Positions 9,283 through 17,958 of a stretch of DNA of 64,000 nt are shown here, piece by piece. Position numbers and translations under genes: made by a program. Origin of the DNA: CBDCYS01 sp965226245 (GTDB lineage Bacteria; Acidobacteriota; Terriglobia; Bryobacterales; UBA6623); assembly GCA_965226245.1 (NCBI GenBank), contig CBDDCL010000013.1, positions 12,177 to 76,176 of the forward strand, in the 5' to 3' direction. Every line of letters begins with the position of its first letter. Within the stretch, counting starts at the first letter, position 1. The notes under the pieces are model-generated. The model was given only the letters and a program-made list of their open reading frames with translations, made no database searches and was not told the DNA's origin.

Positions 9283-10096
9283 GCCGACGGAATATACTCC
9301 AGAAGAGCTTCTCGGAACGCTAAATGATGTCGAACAGAAGAATGCTGCAAAGAAGCTCTATCTTGCCGGAGACATAGAACTACTTCGGTCTGGCCGAAGG
9401 GTTTCAATTGTGGGATCGCGCAAGGCGACTGCTGAGGGCCTTGTGCGCACCCGCATTCTTACCAAGGCACTCGTAGATCGTGGGGTGACCGTCGTAAGTG
9501 GGCTGGCTGAAGGAATTGATACGATGGCTCATGAAACCACTATCACGGAAGGCGGCAGGACCGTCGCGGTCTTAGGAACATCACTTGACAAGGTTTTCCC
9601 GGCGAAGAATCGCACTCTTCAAGACCAGATCATGCAACAGCACCTAGTCGTATCGCAGTTCCCTCTGGGAGCCGTTGTTCAGAAAAAGAATTTCCCGATT
9701 CGAAACCGGACGATGGCGCTTCTATCAGACGCCACCTGCATTGTAGAGGCTGGCGAGAAGAGTGGGACGCTTCATCAAGGGTGGGAAGCACTCCGGCTCG
9801 GAAGGCTCCTTTTTCTCATGGAGTCGATTGCAAAGGATCCGAGTCTCTCTTGGCCTGCCAGGATGATCGATTATGGAGCTCAAGTGCTTACTCGAAAGGA
9901 TTTGGAGTTCGTGCTCGATGACCTTCCTGAAGTCAATTATGGTGAAGCGGTTGACATCCATTATAAACGAAGTCAGGCGTGCGCGTTGATGCTGCGCAAA
10001 TTTTTGGCAACGTCAAAGAAGAAGGTGTCGGTGCACTTAGCCTCCTTACGCAAGGAGACGCATTCCACGGTCCGGAGCCGAACCGCGCCAAAGTAG
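9218..10096 (+). CDS. DprA/Smf-like Rossmann-fold protein
   Basis: 292 aa from ATG 9218; an ATG at 9266 has a better Shine-Dalgarno (AGGTG) and would give 276 aa. The core shows VSIVGSRKAT, VVSGLAEGIDTMAHE, TVAVLGT and the FPIRNRTMALLSDA/VEAG.KSGT series, all typical of the DprA (SMF) domain. In natural transformation DprA loads RecA on single-stranded DNA. This copy has the Rossmann core, but no canonical C-terminal winged helix is evident. It overlaps the ATPase gene and lies 45 bases before a phosphoribosyltransferase. DprA-like plus PRTase proteins form the known ShosTA toxin-antitoxin/anti-phage pair, so an antitoxin or defence role is inferred rather than competence. Confidence 0.85.
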   Translation: MPEQILDTPENVAQVIMHGPPKPTEYTPEELLGTLNDVEQKNAAKKLYLAGDIELLRSGRRVSIVGSRKATAEGLVRTRILTKALVDRGVTVVSGLAEGIDTMAHETTITEGGRTVAVLGTSLDKVFPAKNRTLQDQIMQQHLVVSQFPLGAVVQKKNFPIRNRTMALLSDATCIVEAGEKSGTLHQGWEALRLGRLLFLMESIAKDPSLSWPARMIDYGAQVLTRKDLEFVLDDLPEVNYGEAVDIHYKRSQACALMLRKFLATSKKKVSVHLASLRKETHSTVRSRTAPK

Positions 10097-10141
10097 CCCG
10101 CGCTATTGTGCATGGGGATATGAGCAATTATTTATAGCGCT

Positions 10142-10771
10142 ATGCTTCGTGAAGTGCCCTTTGCTTCTTTTCTCATCTACTCTCCTCGCGGCGAATCAAA
10201 GATTTCGAGAAAATCGCGTACTGTTTGCTACGGCATTAAAAATGACAAGGCCAATGTTATGACCAAAATCATTGGTCGACTGAGCGAAGACTACGAAACA
10301 ACGGGGCTCGGCAGTTTCCTTGGTCCCGCCGTAGTGCTTGTTCCCGTACCACGAAGTGCTCCGCTTGTCGAAGGAGCGCTCTGGCCAGCCGAGAGAATCA
10401 GCGAGAGGTTTCTGACGGCGGGCTTGGGAAACTCTGTCGAGCGAGTATTGCTTCGGAAGAGCCCGGTGAGGAAATCTTCCTCGGCTCAACCTGGTCGCCG
10501 ACCCACTGTGCAGGAACACCTTGAGACACTGATTGCTGAACCTCTCCTATTGGGATCTCAAGAGATCACCGTCGTAGATGATGTTGTCACGAAAGGACGG
10601 ACGCTTTACGCGGCGGCATGTATTGTGAGGAGAGCTTTTCCGACCGCAGAGGTCAGAGCTTTTGCACTTGTAAGAACGATGGGGTTGGTCCGGGAAATCA
10701 AGGCGATTCTCGATCCATGTGTAGGGGCCATCAAACACACCTCGTCGGGGGATGTGGACCGAAAGCCCTAA
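10142..10771 (+). CDS. ComF-like phosphoribosyltransferase (possible toxin/effector)
   Basis: 209 aa. The PRPP-binding loop is clear: EITVVDDVVTKGRTLYAAA at about 140-158, preceded by VVLVPVPRSAPL near 62-73. These are the type I PRTase elements seen in ComF. The N-terminal zinc-finger half of ComF is absent, and the first 45 residues (YSPRGESKISRKSRTVCYGI) form a short cap. It follows the DprA-like gene by 45 bases on the same strand. In ShosTA-type modules the PRTase is the toxic partner and the DprA-like protein neutralises it; applying that here is inference. The ATG has only a weak ribosome-binding site, so translation may depend on the upstream gene. Confidence 0.8.
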   Translation: MLREVPFASFLIYSPRGESKISRKSRTVCYGIKNDKANVMTKIIGRLSEDYETTGLGSFLGPAVVLVPVPRSAPLVEGALWPAERISERFLTAGLGNSVERVLLRKSPVRKSSSAQPGRRPTVQEHLETLIAEPLLLGSQEITVVDDVVTKGRTLYAAACIVRRAFPTAEVRAFALVRTMGLVREIKAILDPCVGAIKHTSSGDVDRKP

Positions 10772-10782
10772 GCTGTTATAAA

Positions 10783-11258
10783 CCCGCATTTTCAATTTGA
10801 TCTTTGACATCCCGACCTTCCAGCGCCTTTCAGCGTCTTTATTCATAGGGGCTAGAGCCCGGTGAGGACGCCGTGGAGGCCAACACCCAATGGGTGAAAA
10901 ACAAACCAAGCCATTCCAGCTAAGTTTCAACGGCTTGTTGAAAGTCGATTTCCAGAGATCGCACGTCAGTTCCGACGGTGGCCTGATTTTGGTTCGCGAA
11001 CTGGACGAGCGGCTCGGTCTCGGGAAGCTGATCGATGAGTATCTCAGCGACTCGCGACAAGGCTTGAACAAGAAGTTCCCGCTGGCCGATCTGCTGCGGC
11101 AGTCGATCTACAGCCGCTTGGCAGGCTACGAGGACGTCAACGACGCCGTCCGCGTGTCGGCTGACCCGATGTTTCGCTTGATCGGCTCGCAGAGGAACTG
11201 GCATCGCCGAGCGGCCTTGACCTCGACGCTACACGGCTTCGAGACGGAGATACTGGAT
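10783..11258 (+). mobile_element. IS1380-family element, 5' fragment with transposase N-terminus
   Basis: The outer end (cccgcattttcaatttg) and leader match the full-length copy at 63612-63506 read inversely. The transposase starts at 10890 (MGEKQTKPFQLSFNGLLKVD) and stays similar for about 122 residues, to HGFETEI. After about 11258 the similarity stops and unrelated HsdM/Tn3 sequence begins, so three quarters of the transposase is lost. The element starts 12 bases after the phosphoribosyltransferase stop and closes the defence cassette on that side. Confidence 0.85.
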
Positions 11259-11319
11259 AAAGATAAAGGCGTTGTCCTCGCCATTTTCCGGCGCAAAACG
11301 CATAGCTGCAAAGCCTCAT

Positions 11320-11610
11320 TGACGGGGATGAGCGACCGCGGAAGTAGACCGTCCCCATCGAGTGGTTGTCGATGCCGGTCGGCGAGAGGTCAATGTCGGA
11401 GTCGAGGAACTTGTTGATCAGCGTGCCGAGCGCGTCAGCCTTGGATAGCGTGTCCAGTTGGTTGCGAAATTTGAAGTTCGCGAGGATGTCCTGCACATTG
11501 GGCGAAAAACCGTTGACGTAGTCTTCGAAATCGGCGAGCAGTTGCTGCCGGCTGCCGCGGGACTTCAGGTCGCGTAGCGTGAACTTCGAGATGTTGTAGA
11601 ACGCTTGGCC
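11320..11610 (-). pseudogene. HsdM-type N6-adenine methylase fragment
   Basis: On the minus strand the frame reads AFYNISKFTLRDLKSRGS, ADFEDYVNGFSPNVQDILAN, FRNQLDTLSKADALGTLINK and DNHSMGTV, which I recognise as the middle of type I restriction-modification methylases just before the SAM-binding domain. Downstream the expected EELIRRFNEE is only partly readable in other frames, so it is frameshifted as well as truncated. It is fused in frame to a Tn3-type transposase N-terminus, giving one chimeric open frame. Family call by remembered motif only. Confidence 0.5.
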
Positions 11611-11619
11611 CGCAGCTTC

Positions 11620-12390
11620 GGCAAGTGCGGCACGTTGTTCGGTGATGCAGGCCTCGTCGAGCATCTTTTTGGAAAGAGATCGCTGATAATTCCTGTTGAG
11701 CCATTCCAGGTCCATGCCGAGCACTCCTGTCGCCTCGATCAACGTCAGTCTCTCGGCGAGCCGCCGCATCGCAACTGCGGACGGCTTGGCTGGGTTCTTC
11801 TTGATCCCTTGGAGCCCGGATACGGTTTCGCCCGCCGCCACTTCCAACAGCTTGTCGAGCGTCTCACCAACCTCCAGCGGAAGCTCTTCGGCAACCCTCG
11901 CGGCGATGGCGTCTCGCGCCTTCCTGCGCTGTTCCCCGATGATTCGCCTCAGCACAGACTCGGCAGGGAACAGAGTTCCTTCTCGTTTGAGATACTCCCG
12001 CGCTCGGGCGAGCAAGGCGGCAGTCTGTTCCAGCCGGCACGACTCTTCGTAGAGGAATTGCTCCAAGCCTCTCTCTTGGCCCGGGTCGAAGCTCCTCAGC
12101 CCGAGATACTCTCGGATTCGGACCTGGTGTCTGGAGACCGTTTGCGGCCAGGATGCGTAGTCTCCCAAGAGGCCGCCGTCGATGCCGGTCTGTAGAGCAA
12201 CCAAGCTCAGCAATTCCTCGCAGATCTCTAGCGGCTGCTGCACCGGAAAACGCTGGAAGGCTCGCACAAAGCCGAGCTGATACGCAAAGCCCAAGCGGTG
12301 CGGACACCCGCGACGCTTAGAGATTTCCATCTGGTCTGTTCGGGTCAGGGACAAGTCGCGGATCAACTGGCTTCGAGACGGAAAGATCAT
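11620..12390 (-). pseudogene. Tn3-family transposase, N-terminal fragment (DUF4158)
   Basis: From the ATG at 12390 (MIFPSRSQLIRDLSLTRTDQ) the protein shows the DUF4158 signature HRLGFAYQLGFVRAFQRFP. It continues through a helical stretch to GMDLEWLNRNYQRSLSKK, a point well before the DDE catalytic domain of Tn3 transposases. The catalytic part is absent and the frame runs on into HsdM sequence, so no active enzyme is possible. It starts head-to-head with another Tn3-type N-terminus at 12434. Confidence 0.65.
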
Positions 12391-12433
12391 GGCCAGGTGC
12401 CTATAATAATGTCCGTTTGTTCCTGACAGAACC

Positions 12434-13030
12434 ATGCCGGTCTCCGACCCCGACGTCTCCCGGCCCCGCCTCATCCGCGACGGCAGCTTCCTCGAGAACG
12501 ACTGGCGCGAGATTGCGCAGCGCCGGCGAGCCCACAACCGGCTGGGCTTCGCCTACCAGGTCGCCTTCGTTCGCGTGCTCGGACGCTTTCCGCAGCAGGA
12601 GCCGCTGGAGATCGACGGCGAAATTCTGAGGTTCGCCGCTCTGCAGTTGGGTGCCGATCCCGGCCGCGCCCTGAAGACCGAGTTTCTCCTGCAGTACATG
12701 TCCGAACCGCAGCTTCGCGCCAAGGTGCGCCGGGGCCTACTCAAGGTCGAGCAGCTCCACGCCTTGGCCCGCGCCGTGTACTACGGCCAGCGCGGGCGCA
12801 TCAGTGCCCGCGAGGTCTACGGCCAGATGAACGCGTGCTCGTGCCTGACGCTGATCCTCGCCTGCATCCTCTACTGGCAGGCGCGCGAGATCTCACGGAT
12901 CGCCGCCGCGCCCAACTTCCCGTTCAACCCTGAGCTCATCGCCCGCGTCAGCCCGATCGAGTGGAAGAACGTCATCCTCTACGGCGAGATCAAGATCGAC
13001 CCCGACAAGCTACGAATCCGGGGTCGTTAG
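12434..13030 (+). pseudogene. internally deleted Tn3-family transposase
   Basis: 198 aa against about 1000 for the family. The first 80 residues are the DUF4158 N-terminus (AHNRLGFAYQVAFVRVLGRF). The second half (LLKVEQLHALARAVYYGQRG and LYWQAREISRIA, then RVSPIEWKNVILYGE) matches the extreme C-terminus of Tn3 transposases. The entire DDE core between them is gone while the reading frame stays open. It looks like an internal-deletion derivative. No adjacent resolvase or IR was identified. Confidence 0.65.
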
Positions 13031-13063
13031 AGTGCATTTCTGCACGAATCTGGTTCGTACCCT

Positions 13064-13264
13064 ATGTACGCCAACGCTCGCGGCGTCCTGAAGGATTCCG
13101 TGCTCGCGCACATGTGGCTGAACATCGCTGACGCAAACGGGGACGCAAGCGCCAGGGAGTTGCGGGACAATCTGGAACGTGACATGACCCGCGCTGAGAT
13201 CAGTCGCGCAACTGAACTGGCGCGGGCGTGCATGGCCTCGGACTACCAGGACTGCGAGCCGTAA
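13064..13264 (+). pseudogene. Sel1-repeat protein, C-terminal fragment
   Basis: 66 aa. MYANARGVLKDSVLAHMWLN, then ANGDASARELRDNLERDMT and ATELARACMA are typical of the last Sel1-like (TPR-type) repeat and tail of small secreted proteins. The ATG corresponds to an internal Met of the repeat (usual form LGVMYANGRGV), so the 5' part has been lost, probably at the junction with the Tn3 remnant 33 bases upstream. Confidence 0.5.
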
Positions 13265-13325
13265 GCAAAACAGGGAACTTATATACAAACCTAACCAAAC
13301 CGCGAGTGGAAGGTAGACTCGTTAT

Positions 13326-13727
13326 ATGAATCTTGACTGGACTTGCCCGGAATTTGATTGGACTGAGGTTTTGGATGTTGATCCTCACTGGCGTCTGGTC
13401 AAGATCATCTTTCGACTACTGAAGTTCATAGGAAAGATGGTTGTGTACCGTCGAACCACGAGTCTTGTGATGAAAATGCGAAGGCCAAATGGTGATTCGT
13501 TTTACTCTCACTTGGTAATTGGCGGATTCGTGTTCTGTACATTCTTGCCAAAGGCAGCATCTAAGTTTCTTCCGACCCGCTGTGTAGGCATTCAGTACGA
13601 CAACGGACATATTGAAATTTGTATTAAGGGTTTGGTGGCAGGCGCTCGGGTTGTGAAGTTCGAGGAGAGTGAGTTTGTGTCCGAAGAGGCCGCGAAGAAC
13701 TTCTATGGCCTGAAAGAGGATTCCTAG
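13326..13727 (+). CDS. hypothetical protein, 133 aa
   Basis: Begins MNLDWTCPEFDWTEVLDVDP. It has a basic segment near 27-50 (LVKIIFRLLKFIGKMVVYRR) and a central hydrophobic stretch (SHLVIGGFVFCTFLPKAASK), with a charged C-terminus. Base composition is lower in G+C than its neighbours, hinting at separate acquisition. No family recognised. It stands alone between a Sel1 fragment and a broken vapC. Confidence 0.4.
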   Translation: MNLDWTCPEFDWTEVLDVDPHWRLVKIIFRLLKFIGKMVVYRRTTSLVMKMRRPNGDSFYSHLVIGGFVFCTFLPKAASKFLPTRCVGIQYDNGHIEICIKGLVAGARVVKFEESEFVSEEAAKNFYGLKEDS

Positions 13728-13833
13728 GATCCCTGCTCATTTTGAGCATCCAGTTAGTCATACAAGGGGTCACCTCACGAACCGCAGCACACGCACCAGC
13801 TTGCTCAAATCTTGGCCTCGCTTCGCAGCTCTT

Positions 13834-14259
13834 CTACGGTCTAGTGGGTGTGCCCACCACATCGAAGCCGCACGCGCGTGCCGCTGTCGCTTGGCTGCGG
13901 TCGTGCGTACCGAATACGAGACCGGCCTCATGGCGCTCCTCGAAGAGCAGGGCGCTTGCGAGATGGATCGCATCGAGCGTTTTGACAACGGTTGGCATGG
14001 GCTGACCGGCTCGGCGCAAGACCGCAGAGGTCAGCCGGATCGATCCGATCGCGCGCTCAGTCGCGGCGATCGCCTCGTGCGCGTCAGCCAATCCGTCATC
14101 ATCGAGAGCGCGCGCTAGGCGGAGACAGTCGAGTGTCCTCCTCGCCTCGACGCCCATGATTTCGCTCTAGTACGCGCGGTCCCATGTGCCCCATTCAGGC
14201 AGCTGGTTCCCGGTGCCAAGCAGCGCGCGCAGCACCGCGCTCGTGTCGAGATAGATCAT
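13834..14259 (-). pseudogene. VapC-type PIN-domain toxin with in-frame stop
   Basis: From ATG 14259 the frame reads MIYLDTSAVLRALLG, the first PIN motif with its catalytic Asp, to WDRAY. It then meets TAG (14169-14167) and continues as SEIMGVEARRTLDCLRLARA to TLDAIHLASALLF and FGTHDRSQATAARACGFDVV, the second half of the PIN fold with its conserved acidic residues. PIN toxins cleave RNA. The stop would yield a 30-residue peptide, so the toxin is probably dead unless the downstream Met is used, and that form would lack the first catalytic Asp. The ATG overlaps the antitoxin stop (TGATG). Confidence 0.75.
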
Positions 14260-14560
14260 CACCGGTCGCCCCGATCCGCCTGCAGGAGTTCAACGACGTC
14301 GATCCCGTCTTTGAGCGTAATGCGCGGCGGTGCCATCGGCAGCGCATTCGCATCGGTCGGCTCTCGTACCTCAAGCCCGCCGTCTTCGCCCGAGACCGGC
14401 ACAAGCTGCGCGATCGGCGTCTGGCGGTCACACACCGTGACGGTGCCCCCCGGGCGTACCTGCGCCAGGTACCCGCTCAGGACGGCGCGCTGACCGCGAA
14501 CTGGATGCTGTCCAAGTTGCGAATCTTCAAGAGCCAATTTGGACAAGAGTGTCTTGAGGC
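14259..14560 (-). CDS. Phd/VapB-family antitoxin, N-terminus uncertain
   Basis: The recognisable part is VLSGYLAQVRPGGTVTVCDR, QTPIAQLVPV and the C-terminal DGIDVVELLQADRGDR. This is the prevent-host-death fold that binds operator DNA and wraps around the cognate PIN toxin. The gene overlaps vapC by one base. The residues that should precede SGYL (a starting beta strand and helix) are not convincing. A TTG near 14541 is the likeliest start, because the upstream bases belong to another truncated ORF. With its toxin broken, it may persist only as a remnant. Confidence 0.6.
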
Positions 14561-14686
14561 CTTCCCGATTCGAACCGGGCCCGAGTTGCTGTCGATCTGA
14601 ACATAGACGCAGGGGCTGTGAGTGAAGGCCCCGCGAGCATCGGTGAGCTTCTGAAAGCACTGCCACGCGAGGACAACGTGTTTCAT
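14552..14686 (-). pseudogene. truncated GIY-YIG-like ORF
   Basis: From ATG 14686: MKHVVLAWQCFQKLTDARGA, then CVYVQIDSNSGPVRIGKAS. The last part matches the start of GIY-YIG nuclease-type domains (x-V-Y ... R-I-G). The frame loses sense after GKASR, where the Phd antitoxin sequence begins. It starts 22 bases after the YbjN-like gene on the same strand, so it may once have been the last gene of the PLD/helicase operon. The fold assignment is inference from one short motif. Confidence 0.4.
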
Positions 14687-14708
14687 GCGTGTCTCCTCAC
14701 TTCAAGGC

Positions 14709-15113
14709 TCACTCGATATCCTGACCCGTTAGCGCGTATTCGAATCGATCACACTCCTTGGCGAGCGTTTCGACATAGAGATCGAGCTCCTCATGGTCGA
14801 GCGTTGCGGCCGGCACTTCAACTAGCCCAACCAGCCGGTCCTCGTCATCGAATGCGAACGTCACCAGTGCCTTGGAGGCATTCCGACGCCACGCTCGATA
14901 GGCGATGCGGCGCCAGTGGTCGTCGTTCCGGGTAACCTCGGAAGCCGGCAGCACGACGGAGCGAAAGACGTATCTATCCTCATCGCGTGAGACGTGAACC
15001 CTTTGAATGCGGCCGCCTTCGTGTAAGGAGACGCGGATGGTGTTTCCTTCTCGTGTCCACCGACGGCCGCGCCGCTTCGAGAGGTCGTCGATGCGTAACA
15101 GCAGAGTCTTCAT
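14709..15113 (-). CDS. small YbjN/type III-chaperone-like protein of the helicase operon
   Basis: 134 aa. MKTLLLRIDDLSKRRGRRWT is followed by beta-rich sequence and a C-terminus reading ALVTFAFDDEDRLVGLVEVP, then LDLYVETLAKECDRFEYAL. The pattern of strand, Gly-Leu-Val-Glu and a final long helix is like YbjN/secretion-chaperone folds, which are protein-binding modules. Its ATG overlaps the helicase stop by one base (TGATG), so it is translationally coupled and probably acts with the helicase. Function not known. Confidence 0.6.
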   Translation of the reverse strand: MKTLLLRIDDLSKRRGRRWTREGNTIRVSLHEGGRIQRVHVSRDEDRYVFRSVVLPASEVTRNDDHWRRIAYRAWRRNASKALVTFAFDDEDRLVGLVEVPAATLDHEELDLYVETLAKECDRFEYALTGQDIE

Positions 15114-17958
15114 CAGACCTCCTCCTGTTCGACCAGTCGAGCCGCTATCTTTCCGGCCGCACTGACGGTTCTCGTCACCAGCGACTCGAGCTCCTCGGGC
15201 TGCGTGGTCTCCGGGTGAAACACGATGTCCCCCTCAACATAGATACGGTCCGTGCGGTCCGCCGGGTCAGGGCGCACGCAGACTTTCGCAAGTCCGAGCT
15301 CTTGTTGAAGCTCGTACAATTCATCGAGTCGGTCGTCATCGTGCTCGATCTCGAGGGGCCCGACATCGCTACTGCAGTGCAGAAGGGTGGCGTCTCCAGC
15401 GGCCTGAGACCGCAGCTGTAATCGAAACGGCTGTTCCATACCCCGTTCGTCCGCATCCCGATGGATTAGGCGCCCGCGCCTAACGAGCGCATATCCCCTG
15501 CGAAGCAAGGGATCGGCCGCGCGAAGAACCCGAATGCCGTAGCGCTCTTGAAATCCCGACCAGAGTGCCTCGAGATGATTAATATCGGCGTCAAGATTGC
15601 GGCGCACAATTGACGCCGGCTGGAGGTTTCCTTCAAGCCACCCTGATCGAATTGGGAACGCCGACTTCAGCTCGCCCTCGAATACAGGAATTGCCTCGAG
15701 CTCCTCCAATATCTCGCGGGCAGCGTCAATTCGGCTGCCCAGTGCCTGTGAGTCTCCCTTTTGCTGATGGATCAGCTGCAGGAAGCGATTGAGCCGGTGC
15801 AATACCCGGCGCACCTGAAGTACCTCTACGGTGTCCTGCAAGTGAGGGTAGTAGACCTGTAGGAAGTCGGCCGCTTCCGGTTCTGTGTCTGCACCATCCA
15901 AACGTCGCTGAACGAGTGAGCCGATCCGGTCGATCCGGCCCGTGCGCTGCTCCATAGCCGACGGCGTCCACGTGATGCCGTAGTGCACGACCTGACGGCA
16001 GAAGGTGTGGAGGTCCTCTCCCTCCTGCAGCACGTCCGTGGTCACCAGAGCGAGTGGGAATCCTGGCATTCGAAACTGAGACACCAGCCGCTTGCTCACT
16101 CCACCAGCCATCCGCCCCACTGGGACCTGCCGTTGGAGCGTGGACCCGAACCGGGCGGCAAGCTGGTCGAGATCTCCCGCGGGAACGTCCGGGAAGTTGA
16201 CCCCGACGAGCAAGTCGAAGAACTGTGCCGCCTGCGACAGCTCATAGAACGCGTGAAACCCAGGTTGCCGGGACTGGTCATTGAGAAGCTCGACGAACGA
16301 GTGCGCAAGATCCCGCACGGGTTCGTCCGACTCCGTTTCTTGCCGGAGCGTGAACGATCCCAGCTGTTTCACGGCCAGGAAGTAGAGATCGATATACGAG
16401 GCGCCGAGACGAGCCATCGCGCTGAGCAGCTCACGTCGCTGTTCGCGCTTCCGGAATCGTTGACCGAAGTTGTCGATGGTGTCCTCGGGCCAGATCAATG
16501 TTCTGAGGGTTTGGTGTTTAGCGAGCTCGGTGATGAAACTCGTGAAGCCGATCGCCTGTTCTGGACCCGGAAAGCCCTCGCGTGGTTCGAGCGTGCCGCC
16601 GCGCGGGTCCGGAAATCGCTCATCGAGTACGACCCGCGCTTGATCGCCCAGAGACCCTCCGGCCTTCTCGACCAACTCCAGGGCCGCTTGCTGATATCCG
16701 AGAAACACCTGGAGGCGTGGATACCCCTTCGCTCGCTGCGTGAGGTGTTTGAAGTGTCGGTAGGCGCGAGCCCTGAGATTGTCAGTAAGCTCGGAGAGAG
16801 ACAACTCCGCGATTCTGGCAAGTTCGTTGAGCGGCTCCGCGGGACGATTCAAGAGCCAGCTGACGTAGTCGTCCTCGAAGAACGTCGCGTAAACCGAACT
16901 GGGGCTCGACAGACGGTTCTTCTGAAATGCCGCGCCAGACAGGACGCCGCGGGGACCGTCGCCTCGAAAGAACCACGAAAAGAACGTTTCGGCACTCCCC
17001 TCGTCATCATCATCAATAGCGGCTCGTTCCTCGGTGAGCTCGCCCGGCTCATCCTCTCTTTCGTCTATAGGATTGACCTCGCTCTGCTCGTCCGGTCGTC
17101 GGGCTCTCTCGCGCTCATATTGTCCAAATAGCTGTTCGATCTCGGAACGGAGACCAGGAAGGGCGGTGCGCATTCTCGTGCCAAGCCAGCGATCGAAGTG
17201 GGCGTCCAGCTTCGCCGCGAGCTCATCAACAGTCCGGACACGCCGCACGAAGACCAGAACCTTGTCACCGGTCTCGAACACGGGCGCGAACGAGTCCGCG
17301 GTGCTGTCCAGTTTCGGATGGGGGAGCGTCCCGTGGAATCTGGACCGATACGATTCGACCATCTCCGCAACGGCATCGGTGTCGATGCCTCGGCGCTCGT
17401 CTACGGTTTCTCCTTGGTTGCCGTCAAAACTCGAAGGCAGCCCATCCTCCTCTTGGATAGCGGCCTCTTCGGCGAGCCGGGCGGCGCGGCTACGCTTCCC
17501 GATCGTCTCCAGGAAACTCTCGAACGACGAGAGCATCCCAATCTGAAAGCTGTTCTTGAACTTTTCGTCGCGGAGGATCTCTGTCACCTTCTTTTGCATC
17601 AGTCCGACGACGAGTCGTTGCTTCGGGTCTTCGATACGCATCGGCTGGTCGTGAACCCGGTAGCCTCCCTGACGCCACTCCCGCCGATACATGTTCTTCG
17701 TGTAGAGTCGGCCTCCGATCTTGAGACCTGCCACCCGCCGCACCATGAGTCGAGCGACGATGTCGCGCTTCTCATCCTCAGAAACGTCCGGGCCGAGAAG
17801 ACGGTCGGCTCGGACCGGCTCTGCGTCAGTGGAGTCCCAGAGCTTTGCTCTACCAAATCCAAAAACCTCGAGTTGCCGCTGGATTGCGGCGTAATCGTCC
17901 TCGAACGGCGTCGCTGACAGAAGCAGCACGCGCTGGGCCTTGGGTCTATACCAAGGAT

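Noticed and set aside
9218..10771. Natural competence genes
   Set aside because: DprA- and ComF-like domains alone do not indicate competence; no ComE, pilus or recA gene is nearby and the pair matches toxin-antitoxin architecture better.
14560..14600. tRNA-like T-arm (ttcgaat/ttcgaac) that could mark a tRNA 3' end or att site
   Set aside because: The flanking stem does not pair in either orientation, and no acceptor, D or anticodon arms are found.
15983..17131. 382-codon ORF on the plus strand
   Set aside because: It lies antisense inside the helicase gene, whose motifs are clear; the plus-strand protein shows no domain.
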